Shown: piece after piece, positions 7,715 to 15,885 of the stretch
Layout: each line of letters opens with the position of its first letter
Numbering within the stretch: position 1 is the first letter of the stretch
Made by a program: the position numbers and the translations under genes
Source of the DNA: Planctomicrobium sp.
GTDB lineage: Bacteria > Planctomycetota > Planctomycetia > Planctomycetales > Planctomycetaceae
DNA length: 18,494 bases
Assembly (NCBI GenBank): GCA_029259835.1
Contig: JAJDEL010000726.1
Coordinates: 1 to 18,494 of the forward strand
Direction: 5' to 3'
Notes under the pieces: model-generated
What the model was told of the DNA's origin: nothing
The model's input: the letters and a program-made list of their open reading frames with translations, nothing else
Databases searched by the model: none

Positions 7715-8677
7715 ATGAATCGATTTCCTCAATCGTCTCGCCGCGAATTTCTGAAACTCTCTGGAGTGACAGCTTGCTCAGCATTGGCACTCAACTTAGG
7801 GCTGAATCAATCCGCTGAAGTTCACGCGGCAGAACAAAAACCACGCTTGCTCGATTGCCATCTGCACATCAATCATTATGACAGATCCATTGCCGACACG
7901 ATTCAGCACATGGATGCAACCGGCACCGAGAAGGCATTCATCCTTCCACTCGAAACCGGCGAAGGTGGAGTTTTGTTGCGTTCAGAAACGGTCTTGCATG
8001 CGTACCACCAGCACCCTGACCGAATCATTCCGTTCTGCCAGACCGACATTCGCCAACCTGACTGTATCGAACGTTTGCGAGCGTATCACAAGCTCGGCTG
8101 CCGTGGGATTGGTGAGCAGAAAGAACATCTTCCGCTGAATGACCGTCGTGTCGAGGCAGTCATCGCATTCTGCGACGAAGTCAACTGGCCGATCACGATT
8201 CACTTTCAGGATGGAAAGAACGGATACAACCAGGGACTCGCGGAGCATTTGGAAACATATTTGAAACGGTACAAAAAAGTCCGCATCATCGGGCATGCTC
8301 AAACATGGTGGGCCAACATCAGTGCGGATGTTCCTCCTGCTGAAAAATCGTTGTACCCGAAAGGCCCAGTGAAGGCAGGCGGACTACTTGACCGGCTGCT
8401 CTCGGAGTATCCGAACTTATACGCCGATATGTCCGCAGGCAGTGGCTTCGGAGCGCTCAGTCGAGACGAAGGCTTCACCGCCGGTTTCATTGAACGGCAT
8501 CCGAATCAATTGCTCTTCGGCAGCGACTGTCCTTGTCGCGATGGACAGGGTGAAAACTTCAAAGGCAAGTGCTACAGCACGCAACTTCAGAAGTTCGTCA
8601 ATCGTATTGTGAGCGATTCAAAAAATCGCGAGAACATCTTCTACAACAACGCGATTCATGCTCTCAACGGGGCATGA
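7715..8677 (+). CDS. Tat-exported amidohydrolase (amidohydrolase 2 family, TIM barrel)
   Basis: The product is 320 aa. The N-terminus has a twin-arginine signal, S-S-R-R-E-F-L-K-L, followed by a hydrophobic stretch to about residue 34 (V-H-A-A), so it is exported folded, probably with its metal. The mature protein shows the family pattern of metal ligands: D-C-H49-L-H51 at the first strand, I-H163 near the end of a middle strand, G-H194-A, and G-S-D271-C-P near the last strand. Relatives hydrolyse or decarboxylate small cyclic or aromatic compounds; the substrate cannot be read here. The gene ends about 110 bases before the large fusion gene on the same strand, so the two may be co-transcribed. 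The ATG at 7715 has only a weak GGA upstream. Confidence 0.88.
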   Translation: MNRFPQSSRREFLKLSGVTACSALALNLGLNQSAEVHAAEQKPRLLDCHLHINHYDRSIADTIQHMDATGTEKAFILPLETGEGGVLLRSETVLHAYHQHPDRIIPFCQTDIRQPDCIERLRAYHKLGCRGIGEQKEHLPLNDRRVEAVIAFCDEVNWPITIHFQDGKNGYNQGLAEHLETYLKRYKKVRIIGHAQTWWANISADVPPAEKSLYPKGPVKAGGLLDRLLSEYPNLYADMSAGSGFGALSRDEGFTAGFIERHPNQLLFGSDCPCRDGQGENFKGKCYSTQLQKFVNRIVSDSKNRENIFYNNAIHALNGA

Positions 8678-8787
8678 ATTTAGAATGTGACCCGTTTAGC
8701 GACTCACTTCAAGTGCGTCAGCAACACAACAAAATTCAAAACAGAACAAGCAACAACAGACGACCAGCGATGAAATTAAGGTTTGAA

Positions 8788-11700
8788 ATGAAATTACTCA
8801 GCACACTCATGCTTCTCAGTTGTGCATTCTTGAATGCTCCTGCACAGGCTCAAGATGCAATTCCTACGAAAGTCGATCACTCTGATTTGACTTACTTCCT
8901 CGATGCCGATGGAAAGCCGCAACCGATTCAAACTGTTGAAGATTGGCAGAAACGTCGCAAGCAGATTATCGCTGGCATGGAAGCAGCGATGGGACCGCTT
9001 CCGGACCGATCCAACCTGCCCGCCTTGAGTACAAAAGTTGTCGAACGTTCCGCAGGCAAGGGCTATCGCCGTGAGACCATCAGACTCAATACAGAAACCA
9101 GCGACACGATTCCGGCAGATGTCTACTACCCGGATCCACTCCCCAAAGGAAGGGTCCCCGGCGTTCTGGCACTGCATCCGACTGGTGCCCAAGGCAAGCG
9201 AATTGTCGCTGGCGATGGTCCACGACCGAATCGGCAGTACGCCCTCGAACTTGCACAGCGCGGGTATGTTGTCATCGCACCTGACTACCCATCGTTCGGA
9301 GATTACAAGGACTACGACTTCACCAACGATAAATACGTTTCCGGCAGCATGAAGGGCATCTTCAATCACATGCGTTGTGTTGATTTCCTGGCCGCTGACA
9401 AAAACGTCGATGCAACTCGCATCGGAGTCATTGGTCACTCACTAGGTGGTCACAATGCAATGTTCGTGAGTGTGTTTGACCAACGAATCGGCGTCACCGT
9501 TTCGAGTTGTGGTTGGACGCCGTTTCACGATTACTACGAAGGCAAGATCAAAGGCTGGACCAGTGATCGATACATGCCATTGCTCCGAGACAAGTATAAC
9601 CTCGACCCAAACAAAGTTCCGTTCGACTTCTACGAAGTCGTTGCCGCGATGGCACCACGGGCGTTCTTTTCAAGTTCTCCCAAAGAAGACAGCAACTTTG
9701 AAATCAACGGCGTTAAGAAAGCAATGCCGCGAGCATTGGGGATTTATTCACTCTTCGGCGCGGAGAAGAACCTGCAAGTTCGTTACCCTGACTGCGACCA
9801 TGACTTCCCGACCGAAACTCGCGAAGATGCCTACCGCTTCATCGATCAAACATTAAAGCACACTCCTCGCGGAACTTTGAATTACGCCGCCGAGCTGCCT
9901 CGCATCGCTGGCAAGTCGCCTGCGGAAGCGTTGAAAACGTTTGATCTTGTCGATGGTTTCAAGCTGGAACAAACCGCAGCCGAACCGCTCGTCACTGATC
10001 CGGTCGCAATGTCGTTCGACGAAAACGGACGTCTCTACGTTGTTGAAATGAAGGACTACTCCGAGGAGGACAAGGACCGCTTGGGGCAAGTCCGGCTGCT
10101 GACCGACACTGACAACGATGGAATCTTCGATAAGAGCGTCGTCTTCGCCGCCGACCTCTCTTGGCCGACCGCGATTATTTGTTCCAAAGGCGGCGTCTAC
10201 GTCGGAGCCGCTCCGGATCTTTACTTTCTCAAAGATACCAGTGGCGACGGCAAAGCCGACGTGCGAGAAACGATCTTCACTGGTTTCCAACGCACTAACG
10301 TTCAAGGACTCGTGAACAGTTTTCGCTGGGGGCTCGACAATCGAATTCATGGTGCGACGAGTTCTTCCGGAGGCGTTGTGAAACGTGTTGGCGATGCGAA
10401 TGACCCTGGAGTCAATTTACGTGGGCGTGACTTCTCATTCAGCCCACTGACTCACGACCTCAAGGCTGAAAGTGGTGGTGCTCAGCATGGGATGTCGTTT
10501 GACGACTGGGGTCGCAAATTTGTTTGTTCGAACAGCGATCATGCACAAATGGTGATGTACGACGACCGTGACATCGCCCGCAATGCCTCACTCAGAACAT
10601 CCGGTCCGCGGACCCGCATCGCCGACGATGGCGGTCAGGCACCTGTTTTCCGAACGAGTCAAGTCGAACCGTGGCGCATTGTTCGTACGCGGCTGCGAGT
10701 TTCAAAACAAGTTCGCGGAGTTGTCGAAGGTGGCGGCAGACCTGCAGGTTACTTCACAGGCGCAACAGGCATCACGATTTTCCGTGGCGATGCCTGGGGT
10801 GAAGCAGCGAAAGGGACAGTATTCGTCGGCGACGTTGGTAGCAACATCGTGCATCGCAAGAAGCTCACACCGAAAGGGGCAACTTTTGTTGCCTCGCGAA
10901 TTGATGACAATCGCGAGTTTTTAAGATCCAGTGATGTCTGGTTCCGACCGGTTCAGTTCTCGAATGCTCCGGATGGATGCCTGCATGTTCTTGACATGTG
11001 CCGCGAAACGATTGAGCACCCGAAAAGTCTCCCGCCAGAAATCAAACAACACCTCGACCTCACTAGCGGTCGCGACCGGGGTCGGCTGTACCGCGTGATT
11101 CCTGCAGGCGGAGTGAAGCCGCGTGACATTCAGCTTGGTCATCTCACTTCGAAAGAACTGGTCCCGTTTCTCGATCATACAAACGTCTGGCATCGCGCCA
11201 CAGCGAGTCGGTTGATCTACGAACGTCAGGATAGCTCCGTTGTTCCCGCAATCATCAAACTCGCAGCCAATGCCAAAACGCCGCAAGGAAAAGTGCATGC
11301 TCTTGCTGTCCTCGACAGCATCGGGGAGTTGCCGATGCAATCGTTGAAAACCGCAATTCAGGATAGTTCTCCGAGAGTTCGTGAAGTCGCAGTACGGCTT
11401 GCCAGGCACCACAAAGAGGTCCAGCAACTCAGCGACACGTTGGTGAAACTTACCGATGACGCCGACGCTCGCGTCCGCTACGAGTTGGCTTTCACCGCAG
11501 GCTCACTAGCCATTGAACCGAAAGCGGCAATACTCACAAAGCTCCTCACGAAGGATGGAGCTGATCCCTGGACGATGGTGGCGTCATTGAGTTCGCTCAA
11601 CGATGGCATTGATGTGGTGTTCTCGAAAATGATTTCTGCTGACCAGCCTGCAAACGCAAATATTCTGTTTCGATTGTTCGGACAACTCGCGGCTCAGTCA

Positions 11701-12738
11701 TCAAATGACGCGGTCGTGACCGCCTTAAAAGAAGTCTCGAAACTCCCTGCGAGTCAGTCGTCGTTGAAAGCGCTGCTTGTCACGACCGCCCTTCAAGTGA
11801 AGCCGGCATTGCGATCACAGATCGCGTCAGGTGACTTGAAGCAGGTTGTGGAAGGTGTTCTCAAGAACGCACGTTCGGTGGCCTTCAACTCAGACGCATC
11901 CGCTTCCGCACGTGTGCAGGCGATTAACACGCTGAAGCTTTCCAAGCAACAAAGCGATGTTGACCAACTTCTGGAATTGCCAGGCACGAATGAATCGCAA
12001 CAGGTCCAGTCGGCAGCCATAAGTACGCTCGCCTCCATTGATTTCAACCATCTCGCAACAGAACTGCTCGATCGCTGGCAAAGCCTTAGCCCGAGTATAC
12101 GCATGCAAGCAGAAGAAGCTCTCTTCGGTCGTTCCGCCGGAACAGAACTGGTCCTCGGCTCACTGGAATCAGGTCAACTGAACCTTTCTGATGTCAGCCG
12201 CGTCCGGTTGCAGGCTTTGGAAAAATCGAAGAATGCGAAGTTGCAAAAGCGAGTGAAAGAGCTTCTCAAGAACTCCAGCCGTCCAAATCGAACTGCTGTG
12301 ATTGAAAAATTCAAAGCGGCTTTGGACCTCAGTGGAAACTCAGGACGCGGACGACAGGTCTTCCTGAAGAACTGCTCGACCTGCCATCGTCTCAACAGTG
12401 AAGGCACCGAGATCGGCCCGAACCTCGCAACGATCCAGAATCGCGGCGCCGACACGATTCTGTTCAACGTTCTCGATCCGAATCGCGAAGTGAATCCGAA
12501 GTATGTGAACTATCTGGTCCTGATGGAGTCCGGAAAAACCCACACCGGCATGATCGCCGACGAAACCGCAACGTCTGTCACTTTGCTGCGAGCAGAAAAG
12601 AAAACCGACATCCTGCTCCGCAAAGAAATCGAAGAAATGCGCAGCTCCGGCCTGTCCATCATGCCTGAAGGATTAGAAAAAGAAATCACCATCCCGATGA
12701 TGGCGGATTTGATCGCATACTTATTGTCGATCAAATAG
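8788..12738 (+). CDS. Esterase / PVC propeller dehydrogenase / HEAT / cytochrome c fusion protein
   Basis: The product is 1316 aa with four parts. Residues 1-22 form a signal peptide (hydrophobic core L-L-S-T-L-M-L-L-S, end A-Q-A-Q). Residues about 30-370 are an alpha/beta hydrolase of dienelactone hydrolase or acetyl-xylan-esterase type, with nucleophile elbow G-H-S218-L-G-G and a catalytic-His candidate C-D-H338-D-F. From about 377 a beta-propeller begins with S-P-A-E-A-L-K-T-F, the usual start of PVC-type membrane-bound dehydrogenases (TIGR02604-like); it carries Ca-binding-like D-T-D-N-D-G and D-T-S-G-D-G loops. Residues about 785-1165 are HEAT-like helices. The end is the PVC haem domain (TIGR02603-like) with C1196-S-T-C-H1200 and a distal segment ending L-I-A-Y-L-L-S. 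It is probably periplasmic and redox-active. Start 8788 has AAGG 6 bases upstream; ATG 8770 is an alternative. The open frame runs back to 8569 inside the previous gene, but that part is not coding-like. Confidence 0.9.
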   Translation: MKLLSTLMLLSCAFLNAPAQAQDAIPTKVDHSDLTYFLDADGKPQPIQTVEDWQKRRKQIIAGMEAAMGPLPDRSNLPALSTKVVERSAGKGYRRETIRLNTETSDTIPADVYYPDPLPKGRVPGVLALHPTGAQGKRIVAGDGPRPNRQYALELAQRGYVVIAPDYPSFGDYKDYDFTNDKYVSGSMKGIFNHMRCVDFLAADKNVDATRIGVIGHSLGGHNAMFVSVFDQRIGVTVSSCGWTPFHDYYEGKIKGWTSDRYMPLLRDKYNLDPNKVPFDFYEVVAAMAPRAFFSSSPKEDSNFEINGVKKAMPRALGIYSLFGAEKNLQVRYPDCDHDFPTETREDAYRFIDQTLKHTPRGTLNYAAELPRIAGKSPAEALKTFDLVDGFKLEQTAAEPLVTDPVAMSFDENGRLYVVEMKDYSEEDKDRLGQVRLLTDTDNDGIFDKSVVFAADLSWPTAIICSKGGVYVGAAPDLYFLKDTSGDGKADVRETIFTGFQRTNVQGLVNSFRWGLDNRIHGATSSSGGVVKRVGDANDPGVNLRGRDFSFSPLTHDLKAESGGAQHGMSFDDWGRKFVCSNSDHAQMVMYDDRDIARNASLRTSGPRTRIADDGGQAPVFRTSQVEPWRIVRTRLRVSKQVRGVVEGGGRPAGYFTGATGITIFRGDAWGEAAKGTVFVGDVGSNIVHRKKLTPKGATFVASRIDDNREFLRSSDVWFRPVQFSNAPDGCLHVLDMCRETIEHPKSLPPEIKQHLDLTSGRDRGRLYRVIPAGGVKPRDIQLGHLTSKELVPFLDHTNVWHRATASRLIYERQDSSVVPAIIKLAANAKTPQGKVHALAVLDSIGELPMQSLKTAIQDSSPRVREVAVRLARHHKEVQQLSDTLVKLTDDADARVRYELAFTAGSLAIEPKAAILTKLLTKDGADPWTMVASLSSLNDGIDVVFSKMISADQPANANILFRLFGQLAAQSSNDAVVTALKEVSKLPASQSSLKALLVTTALQVKPALRSQIASGDLKQVVEGVLKNARSVAFNSDASASARVQAINTLKLSKQQSDVDQLLELPGTNESQQVQSAAISTLASIDFNHLATELLDRWQSLSPSIRMQAEEALFGRSAGTELVLGSLESGQLNLSDVSRVRLQALEKSKNAKLQKRVKELLKNSSRPNRTAVIEKFKAALDLSGNSGRGRQVFLKNCSTCHRLNSEGTEIGPNLATIQNRGADTILFNVLDPNREVNPKYVNYLVLMESGKTHTGMIADETATSVTLLRAEKKTDILLRKEIEEMRSSGLSIMPEGLEKEITIPMMADLIAYLLSIK

Positions 12739-12928
12739 CGCCTTCGGCAGACTTGTTGGATGGAGCCCAAACTCCGGTTTTAAAGCCCGTACTTCATTCT
12801 CTCTATTAGGCAATGCTCGCTATTCAGCTCAGCGAATTTCAACTTGGCATTTTAAATTTACTTGAACGCAACTTGCCATTGACGCTTCGGCTTTGCTCAC
12901 TCTAGAAGCAGGTGAGAGAAGTACCTGA

Positions 12929-14146
12929 TTGGGTTGCGTCATGGAATATGGTCTTCTGAAATGCTGTTCAATCTCCCAGGCGGCATGTCTAGTGGTGTTG
13001 CTGAGTTGTGGGAGTTGGTTGACCAAGATTTCTGCCGATGAAATCCCACCCTCCAGGAAGGTTGTACCGGCAGAGTTTGCCGGTAGCAGTGAAGAAGCGA
13101 CCCAATCGGATTTGGACCTGAGTATTGATTTTGGGGCGGGTTCACTGAAACCATCAGAGTATTTGAAATCCTCTGATGAGCCAGTGAAGCAGCCTCTGCT
13201 GGCTCCTTCCAATCCGGTTGTGGAAGAGACTGAAATCCCGCCAGCGCCGGAATCCCCTGCTCTCGTTCCAGATGTCTCAGCCTCCCGAATTCCAGAGAGC
13301 GGTCAGGAGGTTGATCTCCAACCGCCGACAGTCGACGAGGTGATTGAAGAGGAAGCACCGAATTGGGTGAATCCGTTGGTCGACAATCACGCGTTTCTGT
13401 GGCATGAAGTGAAAAGCGATGTCGAGATTCTCCCTCGTGGCAGCAGCGGATTCGGGATGACTTCTCTCACATTCTCCGGTGTCAGCTTCGGCGATGATGG
13501 TCCCATTTGGGGTGGAGGGAAATTTGACTGGCATTTTTTGAGCGGACCAAGACATGTGGACGTTCGCTCTCAGACGTACGACTTCGCATATGAAGTGAAT
13601 TTCGCAACACAACTCAACCAGACGTGGGGCTTGCACTTAATGCTGACCCCCACGCTATCAACTGACATGGACAACAAAACCAGTGATGTTTTTCGATTCA
13701 TCGGAGGCGGTCTTGTTTCTCATCAATCTTCAGAAGGAATCGTTTGGCTCGGCGGCGTCATGTTTCTTGATCGCCCAGACATTCCGGTCATTCCCATTGG
13801 TGGCCTGAGAATCTATGACGGCAATGTCGAGTTGGATCTCGTCATCCCTCGGCCTCGTATCGCCTGGAAAAATTCAACGGACGAAGAAGGTGACGAACAC
13901 TGGTTCTACTTAGCTGGTGAGCTTGGTGGTGGTTCCTGGGCCATCGAGCGGGAACTCAACCGAAAAGATGTTTTGAGTTACCGCGACTACCGTCTCGTGG
14001 CTGGCATCGAATCGAAGTCGATTGACGGCGGACGATCAGTTGCAGAAGTTGGCTGGGTGTTCCACAGGAAGTTGCACTTCAAACGCTTCGGTGGCAGTAC
14101 CGATATCGGAGACACAGCCATCATCCGTTGCGGATTAACGTATTAA
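12929..14146 (+). CDS. Outer-membrane beta-barrel candidate, DUF6268-like
   Basis: The product is 405 aa. A hydrophobic N-terminal stretch (A-C-L-V-V-L-L-S-C) acts as a signal; L-L-S-C could be a weak lipobox, but I-S-A-D-E downstream also fits ordinary cleavage. Residues about 40-145 are a low-complexity linker rich in Pro, Glu and Ser. From about 150 the sequence alternates polar and hydrophobic residues in short strands with many G, W and Y, and it ends in a terminal strand A-I-I-R-C-G-L-T-Y with an aromatic last residue, as barrel proteins do. The look matches the planctomycete DUF6268 family as I remember it. The TTG start at 12929 has GAGAAG 7 bases upstream; an ATG at 12941 is in frame but lacks a close ribosome binding site. 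Function is unknown; transport or surface structure is a guess. Confidence 0.75.
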   Translation: MGCVMEYGLLKCCSISQAACLVVLLSCGSWLTKISADEIPPSRKVVPAEFAGSSEEATQSDLDLSIDFGAGSLKPSEYLKSSDEPVKQPLLAPSNPVVEETEIPPAPESPALVPDVSASRIPESGQEVDLQPPTVDEVIEEEAPNWVNPLVDNHAFLWHEVKSDVEILPRGSSGFGMTSLTFSGVSFGDDGPIWGGGKFDWHFLSGPRHVDVRSQTYDFAYEVNFATQLNQTWGLHLMLTPTLSTDMDNKTSDVFRFIGGGLVSHQSSEGIVWLGGVMFLDRPDIPVIPIGGLRIYDGNVELDLVIPRPRIAWKNSTDEEGDEHWFYLAGELGGGSWAIERELNRKDVLSYRDYRLVAGIESKSIDGGRSVAEVGWVFHRKLHFKRFGGSTDIGDTAIIRCGLTY

Positions 14147-14655
14147 CCTTGGGCGACTCTCGCAATTTCATCGGAAGCCGTTTCTGTTTCACTGGATGCT
14201 ATCTTTGGCATAGAACACCAACGCAGCCATATTCCCGAAAGGAAGAGTATCACGACCGGGAAGTCAACTTGCGTGAACGTAGAAAGCATCAGTCGGTGTC
14301 CGAAGTGCTTTTGGAATTCTGGTTTCACGAAACGGAACCAGTGGAAGTATTCGTAGACAACAATTGCAAATAAGCCAGTCAGGGAAACGACCAGCAGCGT
14401 GTTCGCAGTAATCCTGACGACTCGCCGGGAGAGTGTTCTGTCGCTCCAAAGCAGAATCGGCAGCAGCACCAGCGCCCAAACTCCCTGACAAGATGCAACA
14501 GCGGCCAGCGGGGGAGAGCATCCCCACACTCCGCAGACCGCATGGTCCCATTCCCCTGTCATGTTGCGAATACTCAAAACCAACAACACCGCGCAGGTCC
14601 ACGCCGTCGCTAACAAGACGAAGCGAATCAGCGTGCGATAGCGAGTTTGCGGCAT
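14143..14655 (-). CDS. Small integral membrane protein, unknown function
   Basis: The product is 170 aa from ATG 14653-14655, which has AGGA 10 bases upstream; a longer TTG-started frame to 14700 is less likely. Four hydrophobic segments are visible, near residues 10-30, 50-70, 80-105 and 130-150. Between the first two lies a conserved-looking Cys-rich turn, H-A-V-C-G-V-W-G-C-S-P-P-L, whose two cysteines may bind a metal or form a disulfide. I recall similar C-G-x-W-G-C-x-P-P segments in planctomycete membrane proteins without a known role. The stop codon overlaps that of the convergent barrel gene by the shared TTAA. Confidence 0.7.
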   Translation of the reverse strand: MPQTRYRTLIRFVLLATAWTCAVLLVLSIRNMTGEWDHAVCGVWGCSPPLAAVASCQGVWALVLLPILLWSDRTLSRRVVRITANTLLVVSLTGLFAIVVYEYFHWFRFVKPEFQKHFGHRLMLSTFTQVDFPVVILFLSGIWLRWCSMPKIASSETETASDEIARVAQG

Positions 14656-14716
14656 AGTGATCTGTTCCTGGAAGTGAAGCACGAGCCATTTTCGCTTCAA
14701 TAAGCAAGGTGAATCA

Positions 14717-15184
14717 GTGAGATTACGAACAGTTTATGCTGAGATTGAGTATAATCGGTTCGGGATAGCGTTTGGGGAATTTATGGATCGGATCGTACAT
14801 AAAGTTGTTTACGGCGCTCTGTTTGGTGGAGCAATTGCGACCATTCCTGCGATCTTGATGGGGGCAATGATCATTTTAGGTGATTCCCACCCAGAGGATC
14901 GCGAAGAGGATCTTGTGCAACTCCCTGTCGTTTTTATGTTTTGTAGCGTGCCGGGAATCATCGTTGGTGGCCTGGCTGGTGTTGCTTCAAGTGTCTCTGA
15001 AACAGCGATTCCTTTTTTACGATGCTGCGGTATTATTGGATCGGTGGCGCTGATTGTTCGCTTGGTCACCAATCCATATAAGTTTCAGTCACCCACTCTT
15101 TCGTTCATTTTTACACTCACCGCTGTGATGATGACCACAGCAGTTCTAGTTTGGGTGGGGCGTCACAAGAAAGCACCTTCTTAG
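14717..15184 (+). CDS. Membrane protein, unknown function
   Basis: The product is 155 aa with about four hydrophobic segments: G-A-L-F-G-G-A-I-A-T-I-P, V-V-F-M-F-C-S-V-P-G-I-I-V-G-G, C-C-G-I-I-G-S-V-A-L-I-V, and S-F-I-F-T-L-T-A-V-M-M. A charged loop lies between the first two (D-S-H-P-E-D-R-E-E-D). Two starts compete. GTG 14717 has a very good AGGTGA site 4 bases upstream. ATG 14783 (M-D-R-I-V-H-K) has GGGGA 5 bases upstream and begins right before the first membrane segment. I recognise no family. The gene is divergent from the small membrane protein and 55 bases upstream of the next gene on the same strand. Confidence 0.6.
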   Translation: MRLRTVYAEIEYNRFGIAFGEFMDRIVHKVVYGALFGGAIATIPAILMGAMIILGDSHPEDREEDLVQLPVVFMFCSVPGIIVGGLAGVASSVSETAIPFLRCCGIIGSVALIVRLVTNPYKFQSPTLSFIFTLTAVMMTTAVLVWVGRHKKAPS

Positions 15185-15239
15185 CGTGAAGACTTTCTGG
15201 CGTCGTGTTTGCAATAATTCTTGTCGGAGGAGAGAAACT

Positions 15240-15512
15240 GTGGCTGTCGCACCTGCCCCCATTCTCAAAGCAGGTTTGCAAACGCTTCACTTTGCAATGG
15301 TTTGCTGTCGCAACTGGACATTGCGAGACGATGTTCCCATGAAAATGATTAACAATTTAATGGAAGCTATTCATGAGGTTCCTGAATTCCTCGCCGATTG
15401 GGACCGCCCTGGTTCTGGTATGGACGCCTTGCTATTGCACTTGTCGTGTTTCGATGCAGGCAGATGGAAAAAAACAATGGCAAAGAGCATGTGTTGGTTC
15501 CTGACTTCGTGA
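15240..15512 (+). CDS. Short protein of unknown function, probably frameshifted
   Basis: The gene is 90 codons from GTG 15240, chosen because the perfect site GGAGGAGAG lies just upstream at 15226-15234. The product has an amphipathic helical look (L-K-A-G-L-Q-T-L-H-F-A-M, then M-I-N-N-L-M-E-A-I-H-E-V-P-E-F-L) and then H-L-S-C-F-D-A-G-R-W76. From W76 on, the reading frame looks unnatural (K-K-T-M-A-K-S-M-C-W). A seven-A run follows W76 at 15468-15474. Shifting -1 there gives a further 26 natural-looking residues, including V-L-V-P-D-F-V-I-I-F-Q-D-R-L-E, and a stop at 15551-15553, for a 104-aa protein. So it may be a recent frameshift, a sequencing error at the A run, or frame slippage. I do not recognise the family with confidence. 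Confidence 0.55.
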   Translation: MAVAPAPILKAGLQTLHFAMVCCRNWTLRDDVPMKMINNLMEAIHEVPEFLADWDRPGSGMDALLLHLSCFDAGRWKKTMAKSMCWFLTS

Positions 15513-15614
15513 TAATTTTCCAGGATCGGCTGGAGCACTTGACCTGTGAGTAATTTGTCGCCGCGCAATAAACTCGCATAGAAATTGTGAGCATGGATGT
15601 CTCCCTGTACCTGC

Positions 15615-15664
15615 AAAAAAAGCCGAGTTCGCTTTCACGCAAAACACGTGAAGAGAACTCGGCT
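15615..15664 (-). terminator. csrA rho-independent terminator
   Basis: A 10-bp stem (AGCCGAGTTC 15621-15630 with GAACTCGGCT 15655-15664) encloses an inner stem TTCACG/CGTGAA. On the - strand it is followed by a run of seven T. It lies 24 bases past the csrA stop codon. On the + strand a weaker T run follows after a few bases, so it may also stop transcripts from the left. Confidence 0.85.
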
Positions 15665-15687
15665 GTAAATTTTTGCTGGTGAAGCGG

Positions 15688-15885
15688 CTACGCGAGTGCC
15701 AGTTGTTTTTCTTTTGCTTCCGCAATCAGTTCTTCGCGGAAAGCGATTTCGCCGCGGGCGATGCGGACATCCTTAGGCGCTTCGATTCCGAGTTTGACTC
15801 GACCGTTGCCGTTGGAGATGACCTTCAGAACAATGTTGTCCCCGATGACAATCTCTTCGTTTGCTTTGCGTGTGATGACTAACAT
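15688..15885 (-). CDS. csrA: Carbon storage regulator (RNA-binding)
   Basis: The product is 65 aa, a normal length for CsrA, a homodimeric RNA-binding protein that acts on mRNA 5' ends at GGA loops to block or stabilise translation. The RNA-contact residues are present: L2, I4, T5 and R6 in M-L-V-I-T-R-K at strand 1, and R44 in V-R-I-A-R-G-E at the last strand, with G-I-E-A-P-K-D-V before it. The alanine-rich C-terminal helix is extended. The ATG at 15883-15885 follows AAGGA with 8-base spacing. It appears monocistronic: a strong terminator follows directly, and no fliW or flagellar gene is in the window. A TGTGA half-site cluster lies upstream. Confidence 0.97.
   Translation of the reverse strand: MLVITRKANEEIVIGDNIVLKVISNGNGRVKLGIEAPKDVRIARGEIAFREELIAEAKEKQLALA

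Noticed and set aside
8569..8787. Upstream in-frame extension of the large fusion gene into the amidohydrolase gene
   Set aside because: It overlaps the end of a well-supported gene in another frame, has no signal peptide logic, and a ribosome binding site and signal peptide start at 8788.
15371..15616. Minus-strand frame of 81 codons opposite the A7-run gene
   Set aside because: Its TTG start falls in the T run of the csrA terminator and it has no ribosome binding site, while the + strand gene has an excellent one.
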